From Peteryoungia aggregata LMG 23059 (GTDB taxonomy: Bacteria; Pseudomonadota; Alphaproteobacteria; Rhizobiales; Rhizobiaceae), in assembly GCF_030814435.1 (NCBI RefSeq), contig NZ_JAUSUW010000012.1, positions 1-64,000 on the forward strand: 64,000 bases of DNA. The letters run 5' to 3'. Position numbers and translations under genes: made by a program. Below are positions 8,833 to 17,002 of this stretch, in pieces (positions within the stretch are counted from its first letter, which is position 1; every line of letters starts with the position of its first letter). The notes under the pieces are model-generated. The model saw nothing but the letters and a program-made list of their open reading frames with translations. It was not told the DNA's origin and made no database searches.

Positions 8833-9603
8833 TCACGTCATTCTCTCTGTCATGATTGCATCCCCCTCCAGCCAAAGCTGAACAGGATGCCCCTTCAATT
8901 CTGGATCCATATCGTCGGTCATCGCGTAGACGCCGTCGATCGCAACCAGCTCGGATTCGAACTTACGACAGAAGATCCTTGCGTCGGCATTGCCAACGCA
9001 TCCAGCGAGCGCTCTGCCGCGCAACGCACCGTAGATGTGGACGGAGCCACCGGCAATCACTTCGGCGCCCGACTGGACCGAACCGATGACCGTGACGTCA
9101 CCCTGGGTGTAGATGACCGACTGACCGGAGCGGATGGTTTCGCGCACGATCATCGACGGCGCCGAAACCGGGCTCTGCTGCACCACCACTTGCGGTGCTG
9201 CCTGCTCTGCCGGCTGCTTCTCCGCCTTGCCCTTGGGCGTGGCGGCCGAGGCTTCAGGCGTGTCTTCGCGCGGCACATCGTAATCTGCGGCGGGTTTGCC
9301 ACCCTTCAGCTGCGGCGGCATGCCCGGCTCGACCAGCGAAGGGCGACCGCCCTCGATGCCCATGATCGAGACATTGCGGCTGCCAAGCTCTGCGATCAGC
9401 GCCTTCAGCTGCGGACGGTCGATCTCGATCTCGGACACGTCGAGAACGACGGGGCGACCGAGGAAGAAACCGGCCGAGCGGGCCGCGAGATCGTCGAGCC
9501 GGACGAGCCAGTCGTCGAACGGCAGATCCGGCGTCAGGACGACGGCCAGGAAGGATCTGCCCTTGATGCGGATGGAGCGGGGTTCGGTTAGCACTTTGGT
9601 CAT
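8833..9603 (-). CDS. minC: Septum site-determining protein MinC
   Basis: MinC (256 residues) is the FtsZ polymerisation inhibitor carried to the poles by MinD. The N-terminal domain (about 1-105, RSIRIKGRSFLAVVL) antagonises FtsZ. A linker rich in Ala, Pro and Lys spans about 106-150. The C-terminal beta-helix (about 155-250) has IRSGQSVIYTQGDVTVIGSV and HIYGALRGRALAG, the MinD-binding surface. It heads minCDE, and a perfect CtrA-type box lies 44 bp upstream. Confidence 0.97.
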   Translation of the reverse strand: MTKVLTEPRSIRIKGRSFLAVVLTPDLPFDDWLVRLDDLAARSAGFFLGRPVVLDVSEIEIDRPQLKALIAELGSRNVSIMGIEGGRPSLVEPGMPPQLKGGKPAADYDVPREDTPEASAATPKGKAEKQPAEQAAPQVVVQQSPVSAPSMIVRETIRSGQSVIYTQGDVTVIGSVQSGAEVIAGGSVHIYGALRGRALAGCVGNADARIFCRKFESELVAIDGVYAMTDDMDPELKGHPVQLWLEGDAIMTERMT

Positions 9604-9646
9604 CTACGTAAACAAATCGTTGATGAAAGAAGTACCGCCGATTTGG

Positions 9647-9662
9647 TTAACAAATGGTTAAC
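9647..9662 (-). promoter_or_regulatory. CtrA box upstream of minCDE
   Basis: TTAACAAATGGTTAAC is an exact TTAA-N7-TTAA with the extra C of the full CtrA consensus, on a near-palindrome. It is 44 bp from the minC start. CtrA control of min genes is reported in Sinorhizobium meliloti, so cell-cycle control here is a well-founded inference. Confidence 0.75.
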
Positions 9663-9704
9663 GCGGTGATTTTGACGTTAGGAAACAGGCGGATCGGGCT
9701 TACG

Positions 9705-9736
9705 AAAAAACCGCCCGCGGCATGGCGCCGGGGCGG
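9705..9736 (-). terminator. Terminator for the downstream BA14K gene
   Basis: Read on the minus strand, a CCGCCC...GGGCGG stem (9711-9716 with 9731-9736) is followed by a run of six T (the A run at 9705-9710). It follows the stop of the minus-strand gene ending at 9792. Confidence 0.7.
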
Positions 9737-9791
9737 CTTGATGTTAACCCTTTCCGGCGCCTCACGGAAGCCGGATTAGCTGCTCTGCCGA

Positions 9792-10301
9792 TCAGTAATA
9801 GGGCGAATAGCACTGCTGACGCGGGCCGTTATACGGCTGGAAGGTGTTCGAATAGCTGTCGTAGGACCGATAGCGGGCCTGGCACCAGTCATAGTGGCGC
9901 GGATTGATTCCCGCAGCACGCGGCGCAGGCGCCGGCCGCGGCTGCGAGGCGATTGCACCGCCGATGATCGCACCTGCTGCAAAGGCGGCCAGCGGATACC
10001 AGTAGCCATCGTGATAACGGTATCCGGGGCGACGTTCGCTATAGCCGCGATGGCCGTTCCAGTAGCGGGCACGGTCGTAACGATCGTAGCGATCATATCT
10101 GTCATACCGGTCATACCGGTCGTAGCGGCGCTCCCGGTAGATGCGGATCTCGCCGTCGATAGACTGGACCTGTTCGGCATCCGTCGTCGTCGTTACCGGC
10201 GCGACGGGGCGGATGATCTGCGCCTGGGCGGGGACCATGCTCGTGACGGCGAGGATCGAGGCGAGAGCTGCGACGGCTGTCGTCTTCAATGCGCTCTTCA
10301 T
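9792..10301 (-). CDS. BA14K family secreted protein with RYD repeats
   Basis: A 169-residue exported protein. The signal peptide is residues 1-28, ending AQAQ. Residues about 58-78 are a low-complexity run of Arg-Tyr-Asp triplets, encoded by a short tandem nucleotide repeat. A hydrophobic Gly/Ala segment ([13 protein letters not shown]) follows near residue 110. The C-terminal BA14K domain ends [16 protein letters not shown] then [17 protein letters not shown]14K proteins were first described as an immunoreactive lectin-like Brucella antigen; function in free-living relatives is unclear. A paralogue with the same tail lies just upstream, transcribed the same way. Confidence 0.85.
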   Translation of the reverse strand: MKSALKTTAVAALASILAVTSMVPAQAQIIRPVAPVTTTTDAEQVQSIDGEIRIYRERRYDRYDRYDRYDRYDRYDRARYWNGHRGYSERRPGYRYHDGYWYPLAAFAAGAIIGGAIASQPRPAPAPRAAGINPRHYDWCQARYRSYDSYSNTFQPYNGPRQQCYSPYY

Positions 10302-10511
10302 GATGTTTCTCCCTGCATGTTTCCTGTGGCCTCGGGAAGCGGACGAGCCGCCCGATCCCTTGACCTTAAAACAAAGCTTAACGGTGCCAGCCTGAACCCA
10401 GAATTAACGCTCAGTTCATAGTTCGCGTGCGACGCGTGGCGGGTTCAAGACCGCACGGGCGCGCCAGCCCCCGTCAACGGGGATCCATGGATTTTGTTCC
10501 CGTGACCGGTA

Positions 10512-10931
10512 TCAATAGTAGGGCGAATAGCACTGCTGGCGAGGCCCGTGATACGGCTGAAACGTGTTGCTGCGCCAGTGATAGGAGCGATAGCGATCGG
10601 CACACCAGCTGTGGTGTTTCGGATTGATGCCGCCCCTGTAATGCACGACCTGCCGGCGCGGGATCGGCCGATCGACGATCACGCCTGCGCGCACCGAGCG
10701 CGGTGAGAACCACTGCCCCTGGTGATAGACATAGCCCGGCCTATACACACGATAGCCCTTTGCCCGGTAGCCGTGATGGCGCGACAGGATGGTGACGCGC
10801 TCATAGTGGCGATAGCTGGTGTAGCGTTCGTAGATGCGGACTTCGAGGCCACCGGCGTTCGCTGTGGTTCCGGTCATCATGAAACCGGTCACGGCAAGGC
10901 ATGCGGCGGCGAAAGCAGAAACAAGCTTCAT
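10512..10931 (-). CDS. BA14K family secreted protein (paralogue)
   Basis: A 139-residue exported protein. The signal peptide ends near residue 26 (TTANA), then comes a Tyr/Arg/His-rich middle (YRVYRPGYVYHQGQWF). The C-terminal BA14K domain is very close to that of its neighbour: INPKHHSWCADRYRSYHWRS then [18 protein letters not shown]. It lacks the RYD repeat and the hydrophobic segment. The 210 bp between the two genes makes separate promoters possible. The two are best explained by local duplication. Confidence 0.85.
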   Translation of the reverse strand: MKLVSAFAAACLAVTGFMMTGTTANAGGLEVRIYERYTSYRHYERVTILSRHHGYRAKGYRVYRPGYVYHQGQWFSPRSVRAGVIVDRPIPRRQVVHYRGGINPKHHSWCADRYRSYHWRSNTFQPYHGPRQQCYSPYY

Positions 10932-11095
10932 GCGTGATCCCCCTTCGGCTGAGCCTCCTCCCGTCTGCGCCGGCCATCATGGCCGACATCGGACCGGACC
11001 GCATTTGGCGGCCGGAGGCTCTACCAGAGGATGCTAATCGGGGCTCTCTCGACCGGCAAGAGCCCGCGCCAAGCCGCAGACCCGCAGACAGCAAG

Positions 11096-11126
11096 AGAGG
11101 GCGAATCCGGCCCGGAATCGCCCTCT
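11096..11126. terminator. Hairpin downstream of gbcB
   Basis: AGAGGGCGA (11096-11104) pairs with TCGCCCTCT (11118-11126) and lies 32 bp beyond the stop of the reductase gene. The T tract is poor on both strands. The interval 10932-11157 holds no other feature. Confidence 0.55.
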
Positions 11127-11157
11127 TCTCACGTGCAATTGATCGACGGATCTACGC

Positions 11158-12240
11158 TTACGCTTCGATCTCGATGTCGCCCTTTGGCCGCGAACAGCAG
11201 GCGAGGATGTAACCTTCATCGATCTCGTCATCGAGGATGCCGCCATTGTGGTCCATCTCGACCTCGCCCGAGAGCTTCATGACCTTGCAGGTGCCACAGA
11301 GACCGGATTCGCAGGCAGCGCCGATGCGTACACCTGCGGCGCGGGCCGCCTGCAGCACGGTATGGCCGGGAGCGCAGAGACCGTCCTTGCCGGACATGGC
11401 GAACGTGACCTTGGTCGGCTGCTCGCCATCGGCATAGATGACGACTTCCGGCAGCTCCTGCTTGACCGGCTGGAAGGCCTCTTCGTGATACTGCTTCATG
11501 TCGAAGCCCGCACCTTCCAGCGCCTCGCGGACCGTTGCCATGAAGGGGGCGGGGCCGCAGCAGAAGACGGTACGCTCCAGGAAGTCGGGCGCCAGAAGCG
11601 CGATCTTCGCCTTGTCGATGCGCCCCTTCAGGCCCGACCAGAGCTGGCCGCGCGAGACCTGCTCGACGATGAAGCCCAGCGTCAGATGCGGCATCTCGCG
11701 GGCCTTGGCCTCAAGCTCCCAGCGGAAGATGATGTCATCGGGCGAGCGCGCGCAGTTCAGGAAGGTGATGTCGCTGTCGGGGGCCCGGTCGCTCATGTCG
11801 CGGGTCATCGAGACCATCGGCGTGATGCCGGAACCGGCGGAGATGAAGAGGTACTTCTTGCCGGGATACTTGGCATAGGAGAAATCGCCGAGCGGACCAA
11901 AAGCCTTCAGCGCCATGCCGGGCTTCAGATTGTCGAACATCCAGCGGGTGCCGATTGAATCCTTCTGCGCCTTGACCGTGACCGCGACCGTGTAGGGACG
12001 TGAGGGACTGGAGGAGAGCGTGTAGGTGCGCATGACAGGCTCTGGCCCAACGGGGATCTCGAGCGTGACGAACTGGCCCGGCATGTAGCGAAACCAAAGG
12101 TTCGGCTTGTTGGGCTTGAAGGTGAAAGTCATCACGTCGGCAGCTTCCGGCGTGACGGCGACGCATTCGAGCAGATGCTCCCGGTCGGACCAGGGGCGCA
12201 TCTCGTCGACATGGCGATACTGGGTGACGGCGATGTTCAT
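11158..12240 (-). CDS. gbcB: Glycine betaine monooxygenase reductase subunit
   Basis: The electron-transfer partner of the Rieske oxygenase encoded 1 bp upstream. In 360 residues it has an FAD-binding ferredoxin-reductase domain (RTYTLSSSPSRP near residue 72), an NAD-binding domain (FISAGSGITPMVSM near residue 130; CCGPAPFM) and a C-terminal plant-type [2Fe-2S] domain with CESGLCGTC plus a later Cys. This order (FAD-NAD-2Fe2S) is that of GbcB and of related demethylase reductases such as the stachydrine system. It would take NADH electrons to GbcA for oxidative demethylation of glycine betaine to dimethylglycine. The partner's identity supports the name. Confidence 0.85.
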   Translation of the reverse strand: MNIAVTQYRHVDEMRPWSDREHLLECVAVTPEAADVMTFTFKPNKPNLWFRYMPGQFVTLEIPVGPEPVMRTYTLSSSPSRPYTVAVTVKAQKDSIGTRWMFDNLKPGMALKAFGPLGDFSYAKYPGKKYLFISAGSGITPMVSMTRDMSDRAPDSDITFLNCARSPDDIIFRWELEAKAREMPHLTLGFIVEQVSRGQLWSGLKGRIDKAKIALLAPDFLERTVFCCGPAPFMATVREALEGAGFDMKQYHEEAFQPVKQELPEVVIYADGEQPTKVTFAMSGKDGLCAPGHTVLQAARAAGVRIGAACESGLCGTCKVMKLSGEVEMDHNGGILDDEIDEGYILACCSRPKGDIEIEA

Positions 12241-12241
12241 C

Positions 12242-13486
12242 TCACGCCACCGCCGAAAGACGGGCCTTGTCGCCCTGCAGGCGGCTCGTCATGAAGTTGG
12301 AATACCACTCGACGAACTGCATGACGCCACCCTCGTGATCGACGGAATAGGGACCGGGCTCATAGGCCGGCGAGCGGATGCCGAAGGCGTTTTCCTCAAC
12401 GATCGAGCGGTCCTGGTCATTGGTCATGTTCCAGACATGAGTCAGCTCTTCGAGGTCGTAATCGACGCCCTCGACGGCATCCTTGTTGACCAGCCAGGTG
12501 GTGGTGACGGCGGTCTCTTCTGCCGAGAGCGGCAGGACGCGGAAGGAGATCGCGTGATCGCCCAGGATGTGGTTCCAGGTCGTCGGATAGTGGAAGAGCA
12601 GCATGGTGCCGATATGGCTGATCGGCACATCAGCGGAGAGCGGCTTCTTGACGGCGCGCTTGCCGGACATGGTGTAGCTCTCGGCATCCTGGATCAGCGG
12701 CATGCGGGCGGTGCGGAACTGGCCTGATGGGTCCATCTTGAACTCGGACGGCAGACCGGCGGCCTCGCAACGTGCCCAGTGCTCGGAGATGAAGGGATCA
12801 TCGCCGGCACCCTGGACGCCGGTTGCTGTCGGGGCTTCCGGATAGGTGCGGCAGAGTTCGGGATGGTTGCTGGCGCAGTGGTAGCATTCGCGGTTGTTTT
12901 CCCAGACCAGCTTCCAGTTGCCCTTTTCGATGATTGTCGTCTTGTGGGCGACTTTGGCCTCCCACAGCCGATGCGGCGCCAGATAGGGCTCGATCGAGGC
13001 GCGGACGGGCGCGAAATCGGCGGGCTCATTGGCGAGGCAGACGAAGATATAGCCGCCGACGCTTTCGCAATGCACGGTCTTCAGGCCGAATTCGGCCTTG
13101 TCGAAGGTCTCGCCCATCTGGCGGGCGAAGACGAGCGAACCGTCGAGGTCATAGGTCCAGTTGTGATAGGGGCAAACGAGCTTGGCAGCCGCGCCCTTGT
13201 CCTTTGTGCAGACGCGGTGGCCGCGATGGCGACAGGTGTTGTGGAAGGCGCGGATGACCTGGTCCTTGCCGCGCACGATGACGACAGGATAATCGCCGAT
13301 CTGGACAGTGAAATAGTTGCCGGCACGCGGGATCTCGCAGTCATGGCCCATGAACAGCCAGTCGCGATACCAGATCTGCTCCATGTCGAGCTTGAAATAG
13401 TCCTGATCGATATAGAAGGGCTGCTCAAGCGAGAAACCCTCGCGGCGGTTCTTCAGCTGGCGCAATACTGTATTGTGCAAATCCAT
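12242..13486 (-). CDS. gbcA: Glycine betaine monooxygenase, Rieske oxygenase subunit
   Basis: A Rieske-type non-heme iron oxygenase (414 residues) that N-demethylates glycine betaine to dimethylglycine and formaldehyde. The Rieske cluster ligands are C85-R-H87 and C105-P-Y-H108. The mononuclear iron site is in NRECYHCASNHPE, with H203 and H208. Family-specific stretches include WLVNKDAVEGVDYD and AYEPGPYS near the C-terminus. The start MDLHNTVLRQ (13486) is preferred because GAGG lies just upstream; the frame also opens at 13537. It is followed 1 bp later by gbcB and preceded by a cobalamin riboswitch. A related substrate such as stachydrine cannot be excluded. Confidence 0.87.
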   Translation of the reverse strand: MDLHNTVLRQLKNRREGFSLEQPFYIDQDYFKLDMEQIWYRDWLFMGHDCEIPRAGNYFTVQIGDYPVVIVRGKDQVIRAFHNTCRHRGHRVCTKDKGAAAKLVCPYHNWTYDLDGSLVFARQMGETFDKAEFGLKTVHCESVGGYIFVCLANEPADFAPVRASIEPYLAPHRLWEAKVAHKTTIIEKGNWKLVWENNRECYHCASNHPELCRTYPEAPTATGVQGAGDDPFISEHWARCEAAGLPSEFKMDPSGQFRTARMPLIQDAESYTMSGKRAVKKPLSADVPISHIGTMLLFHYPTTWNHILGDHAISFRVLPLSAEETAVTTTWLVNKDAVEGVDYDLEELTHVWNMTNDQDRSIVEENAFGIRSPAYEPGPYSVDHEGGVMQFVEWYSNFMTSRLQGDKARLSAVA

Positions 13487-13589
13487 CTCGTCCTCGTTTC
13501 CTTGTTCGGGCGAGAGAGGAGCGCAGCCAGCCGACACCCCGGGAGCGGGTGCGCATGGCTATCTCCGGTCGCCCGCCGCAACCTCAAAT

Positions 13590-13775
13590 GTTCGTCTGCC
13601 AAGGCTGGTTTCCGGGCTGAGGAGTGGTCCATTTGCGGACCGCGCTGGCGCCTTCCCAGAGTTGCCTCCAGTGGCTTTATGCCAGAACGCATTCTCCACC
13701 ACCGTTGCGGGGGCAGCGCCGGATTTCGACCGGCTTCCCGATTTCCCACCCTCCCTAAAAAGGCGGCACCTCGAG
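13590..13775 (-). promoter_or_regulatory. Cobalamin riboswitch upstream of gbcAB
   Basis: On the minus strand the conserved blocks of the adenosylcobalamin aptamer appear in order: GGTGCC (13765-13770), a GGGAA/CCGGT..CCGG helix, GCTGCCCCCGCAAC (13704-13717), GCCACTGG (about 13668-13675), GGGAAGGCGCC (about 13650-13660), and AGCCCGGAAACC near 13608-13619, which closes the fold. The next gene downstream, about 100 bp away, is gbcA on the same strand. The spacer contains GC-rich segments that could form an expression platform. Such aptamers normally switch expression off when B12 is plentiful. Confidence 0.93.
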
Positions 13776-14091
13776 CTTAGGTCTATCTAATCATAGGCGG
13801 GACCCTGACGCTGCACTGCGAAACGACAAGACAGAAATCGTTTGCGACATGGCGCAGGCTGTCAGTCAAAACGGACTGTGACGAATTCCCCTTTAATTTC
13901 TGTAGCGTAGAGTAGAGGCAAAGAAATATCGGGAGGCTGGATGGCGCAAACGCGCGATCAATGACCGGTTTTCAAGATTTGCGCTGCGGCAAGCCTCGGG
14001 AAACCTCCATCCGTCAGAATAGCATCAAATCATGATTAACCATGCTGCGCTAAGCTCAAGCAGTCAGTCCGGGTACCGTCAGAGCGTCAAG

Positions 14092-14697
14092 ATGCAGAAA
14101 TTGAGATACTACGCGGCTCCGAAAGCGGATACGAAGACAGCGCCGTCTTCCAAGGCAGTCCATACCGAGTTCCTGAGAACCGGTCGGATCTCGCGCAGCC
14201 GCGAGGACTGGCTGCCGGACGAGCGCCGCTATCTGACCTATGAGGAGGTGGCCGCACGCACAGGCCGCCGGCTGGAGCGGGCCGCCGAGACGACCCATGA
14301 GCGGATCAACGGCTTTCACCGCTCGATCAAGTTCCCGAAAATCATCTTCCATCGCACGCTGAACGACAGCCCGCATCTCGGCTACTGTCACGTGACGGCC
14401 GCCCGAACAAACTTCGCGCAGTATGCGGATGTGAAATGGGCCTTCTACATCGCCAATTTCTTTGCGGATCTGGGTGGCGAAGAGGTGTTCTTCGAGCAGA
14501 TCAAGCAGAATTATGGACGAATGTATTTCGCTGTTGCGATCAAGCCGGAGGCGGAAGCCAAGGCGATGACCATCGACCGGTCGATCCGCGACAATGGTCT
14601 GCTGTTCCAGACAGTGGATCCGAAAGAGGCGCTGCGAAACGTGCTAATGCTCGGCGCGCGAGACGCCGAGATCAGGAAGATCATCGCAAAGCTCTGA
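14092..14697 (+). CDS. Conserved hypothetical protein (rhizobial)
   Basis: A soluble basic protein of 201 residues from MQKLRYYAAP, or 221 from ATG 14032. Neither start has a strong ribosome site. No signal peptide or membrane helix is seen. The N-terminal third is Lys/Arg-rich; the rest looks folded, with RISRSREDWLPDERRYLTYE, ERINGFHRSIKFPKIIFHRT and KWAFYIANFFADLGGEEVFF. It resembles uncharacterised proteins known mainly from Rhizobiaceae (possibly DUF6656), but no function can be given. It is transcribed away from the riboswitch. The 14092-13776 interval carries no other clear signal. Confidence 0.7.
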   Translation: MQKLRYYAAPKADTKTAPSSKAVHTEFLRTGRISRSREDWLPDERRYLTYEEVAARTGRRLERAAETTHERINGFHRSIKFPKIIFHRTLNDSPHLGYCHVTAARTNFAQYADVKWAFYIANFFADLGGEEVFFEQIKQNYGRMYFAVAIKPEAEAKAMTIDRSIRDNGLLFQTVDPKEALRNVLMLGARDAEIRKIIAKL

Positions 14698-14713
14698 AAC
14701 GAGGCTCCGGCGC

Positions 14714-15793
14714 TCAGCCGCCGAAACCGCCCACGGGCTTTTTCTTGTAGAGCAGCCAATCCTTCGAGACATAGTCGTTGGCACCGTAGATGGTGACCGT
14801 GTCGCCACCGGCGGCTTTCGAGGTGGCCAGCGCCTTTTCAGCGAAATTGGTGAAGTCGAAGGCGTTCGGGGCCTGCTCGGAAAAGCAGATGCCGAAAGAC
14901 ATGCCAAGCTGCCCCATGCGGGCACCGGTCGACGAACCGACGAAGTTGGTCGCCTTGAGCTTGGCGCGTACCAGATCGACCACGCGGCTGATCTCGTCCT
15001 GGTCGGAGGTGTAAAGCAGCAGGCCGAAGCGCCCGGCATCAAAGCGGCAGGCGAGATCGCCGCCACCGGAGACGGCTTCCAGCACCTTGGCGACCTGCAT
15101 CAGGAAGCGCTCGGCGACTGCCGGACCCATCTGTTCCTGAATGCGGGCGTAATCGTCGATCTCGCCGATCGCGACGCCGCAGAGCACCGGCATTTCTGGG
15201 TTTGCATAGATCTTGGCAACGGCCTTGTTGAAGGCGCGGCGGCTGGCAAGGCGGGTGACCGGATCGACGAACTTCGCGGCTTCGGCCTCTTCCGCCTCAC
15301 GCTGCAGGTCGGCGAGCGATGCGGTCTTGTCCACGACGGCGCGCACGACATTGCTGTTCTGGTGGGCGCGCTTCTCGGTCGCCGCCTTGAGCATCTTGAT
15401 CGACTGGCCGAGCGGAGTGCCTTCCAGGTCTGCCTCGGTGAGGATGGTCTTCGAGGCGTGGCCGATGGCCCGACCGTAATCGGTGAGCGAAATCTTCTCT
15501 TCGTTGAGCAGACTGATGAAGTTGCTCATTTCGGCGCGAACCTGACCATTCTGGCGGCTCAGCAGCCCGTCTTCGTGGTGGTGCGGCAAATACTTGCGGC
15601 CGAGCTCGTCCAGCGCTTCCTGTGTCTTGACCTTGCCGAGGGCGATGAACTCGCGCACCAGCTCCGGATTACTGCCGGAATAGGCCTCATAAACCAGTTC
15701 ATAATTGCGCGGCAGACCGTCTATGCCCATCTGATGCATGGCGGTCGCGACGCGGAGCGCAATGCTGGCGGCAGGATTCTTGACTTGCTGCAT
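14714..15793 (-). CDS. GGDEF-domain protein with degenerate active site
   Basis: A 359-residue cytoplasmic protein with a helical N-terminal region (about 1-180) and a C-terminal GGDEF domain (about 185-345). The domain begins normally with DPVTRLASRRAFNKAV. The signature GGDEF is replaced: the strand reads CRFDAGRFGLLLY, so both Gly and the catalytic acidic residues are lost, and the metal-site strand reads GEIDDYARIQ. It is therefore probably not an active diguanylate cyclase, but may bind c-di-GMP or GTP or act as a scaffold. Start MQQVKNPAAS is preferred; the frame continues to 15904. Confidence 0.8.
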   Translation of the reverse strand: MQQVKNPAASIALRVATAMHQMGIDGLPRNYELVYEAYSGSNPELVREFIALGKVKTQEALDELGRKYLPHHHEDGLLSRQNGQVRAEMSNFISLLNEEKISLTDYGRAIGHASKTILTEADLEGTPLGQSIKMLKAATEKRAHQNSNVVRAVVDKTASLADLQREAEEAEAAKFVDPVTRLASRRAFNKAVAKIYANPEMPVLCGVAIGEIDDYARIQEQMGPAVAERFLMQVAKVLEAVSGGGDLACRFDAGRFGLLLYTSDQDEISRVVDLVRAKLKATNFVGSSTGARMGQLGMSFGICFSEQAPNAFDFTNFAEKALATSKAAGGDTVTIYGANDYVSKDWLLYKKKPVGGFGG

Positions 15794-16009
15794 CTGTGAA
15801 CTTCCCGGATGTGAGGCATTCCCGTCTTTTCCGGAACCATAGGGAAAGTTCTCTTTCTTTCGGTTACGTCGGTAGTTAAAAATTGAACGGTTCGCGGTCC
15901 CCATTAAAAAATAGGGTGGAATCTCAGGTTCATTGCGCCGAAAAAGAGGTTTGCCGCCTCGCGCCGCAGGGGATAATGACGGGCTAGATCAGACTGGAAG
16001 GCTCGGAAC

Positions 16010-17002
16010 ATGGCGCGGATCATCCCGATCGGAACGGACACGGACAAAGCGGAGGCCATCGCGGCGGCCTCCGGCGTGCTGCTGCGCCAACGCCCCGTCG
16101 CGATCCCGACGGAGACCGTCTACGGGCTTGCCGCCGACGCCACCCATCCGGTGGCGATCACCTCCATCTACGAGACCAAGGGGCGCCCGCGCTTCAACCC
16201 GCTGATCTGCCATATGGCGGATCTTGAGATGGCGGAGCGTTATGCCGTGTTCGACCCGATCTCGCGCAAGCTGGCGGAGGCCTTCTGGCCGGGGCCGCTG
16301 ACGCTGGTTCTTCCGCTGAAGGACGATGCCGGTATCCATCCGCTGGCAACCGCAGGTCTCGATACGGTCGGCATTCGTGTGCCTGTCGGATTCACGGCCG
16401 ACCTCATCCGCAGCTTCGGACGACCACTCGCCGCCCCCAGCGCCAACTCCTCCGGCCGGATAAGCCCGACGACGGCGCAGCATGTGGACGCAGACCTCGG
16501 GGAAAAGATCGAGGTCATCGTCGATGGCGGTCCCTGCCCCGTTGGTGTGGAATCGACGATCGTGAAGGTCGAGGACGGCGAGATCCGACTGCTACGTCCG
16601 GGCGGGATCGATGCGGAGGCGATAGAAGCGGTGACGGGCAAGACCGTCAGTCGCCCCAAGGCCTCAGGCACGGCGGCCATCGAGGCGCCGGGCATGCTTG
16701 CTTCGCATTATGCGCCCAATGCTTCGGTGCGACTGAATGCGACAGAGGTGTCGAGCGCGGAAGCCTTGATCGCCTTCGGTGCAGGCGACATATCCGGAGC
16801 ATCGACCGCGACTGCGGTGTTCAACCTGAGCCCCGGTGGCGACCTTGCAGAGGCGGCCAGCAACCTCTTCGACTATCTGAAACGCGCAGATGCGAGCGGA
16901 GCGGCGGGCATTGCGGTGGCTCCCATTCCGGACGAGGGACTGGGCGAAGCGATCAACGACCGGCTGATGCGGGCGGCTGCACCCCGCGGGACCGAGGGAT
17001 GA
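16010..17002 (+). CDS. tsaC: L-threonylcarbamoyladenylate synthase (Sua5 type)
   Basis: Makes threonylcarbamoyl-AMP from Thr, bicarbonate and ATP for the t6A37 modification of tRNAs reading ANN codons. The 330-residue length shows the long Sua5 form: a YrdC domain (about 10-200) with PTETVYGLAADA, KGRPRFNPLI and SANSSGRISPT, followed by a Sua5 C-terminal domain (about 230-325) joined through the PGMLASHYAP linker. Start ATG 16010 has GGAAGG upstream. Its stop overlaps the next ATG by 4 bp (ATGA), so it is translationally coupled to the FAD-linked oxidase. Confidence 0.93.
   Translation: MARIIPIGTDTDKAEAIAAASGVLLRQRPVAIPTETVYGLAADATHPVAITSIYETKGRPRFNPLICHMADLEMAERYAVFDPISRKLAEAFWPGPLTLVLPLKDDAGIHPLATAGLDTVGIRVPVGFTADLIRSFGRPLAAPSANSSGRISPTTAQHVDADLGEKIEVIVDGGPCPVGVESTIVKVEDGEIRLLRPGGIDAEAIEAVTGKTVSRPKASGTAAIEAPGMLASHYAPNASVRLNATEVSSAEALIAFGAGDISGASTATAVFNLSPGGDLAEAASNLFDYLKRADASGAAGIAVAPIPDEGLGEAINDRLMRAAAPRGTEG

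Noticed and set aside
8951..8970. GATTCGAAC sequence resembling a tRNA T-loop
   Set aside because: It lies in the minC coding sequence and no cloverleaf can be built around it; no tRNA gene was seen in the window.
10080..10140. Short tandem repeat that might be mistaken for a CRISPR or satellite
   Set aside because: It is in frame and encodes the Arg-Tyr-Asp repeats of the BA14K protein; no spacers.
10366..10381. TTAA...TTAA pair upstream of the first BA14K gene
   Set aside because: The spacing is 8 bp, not the 7 bp of a CtrA site.
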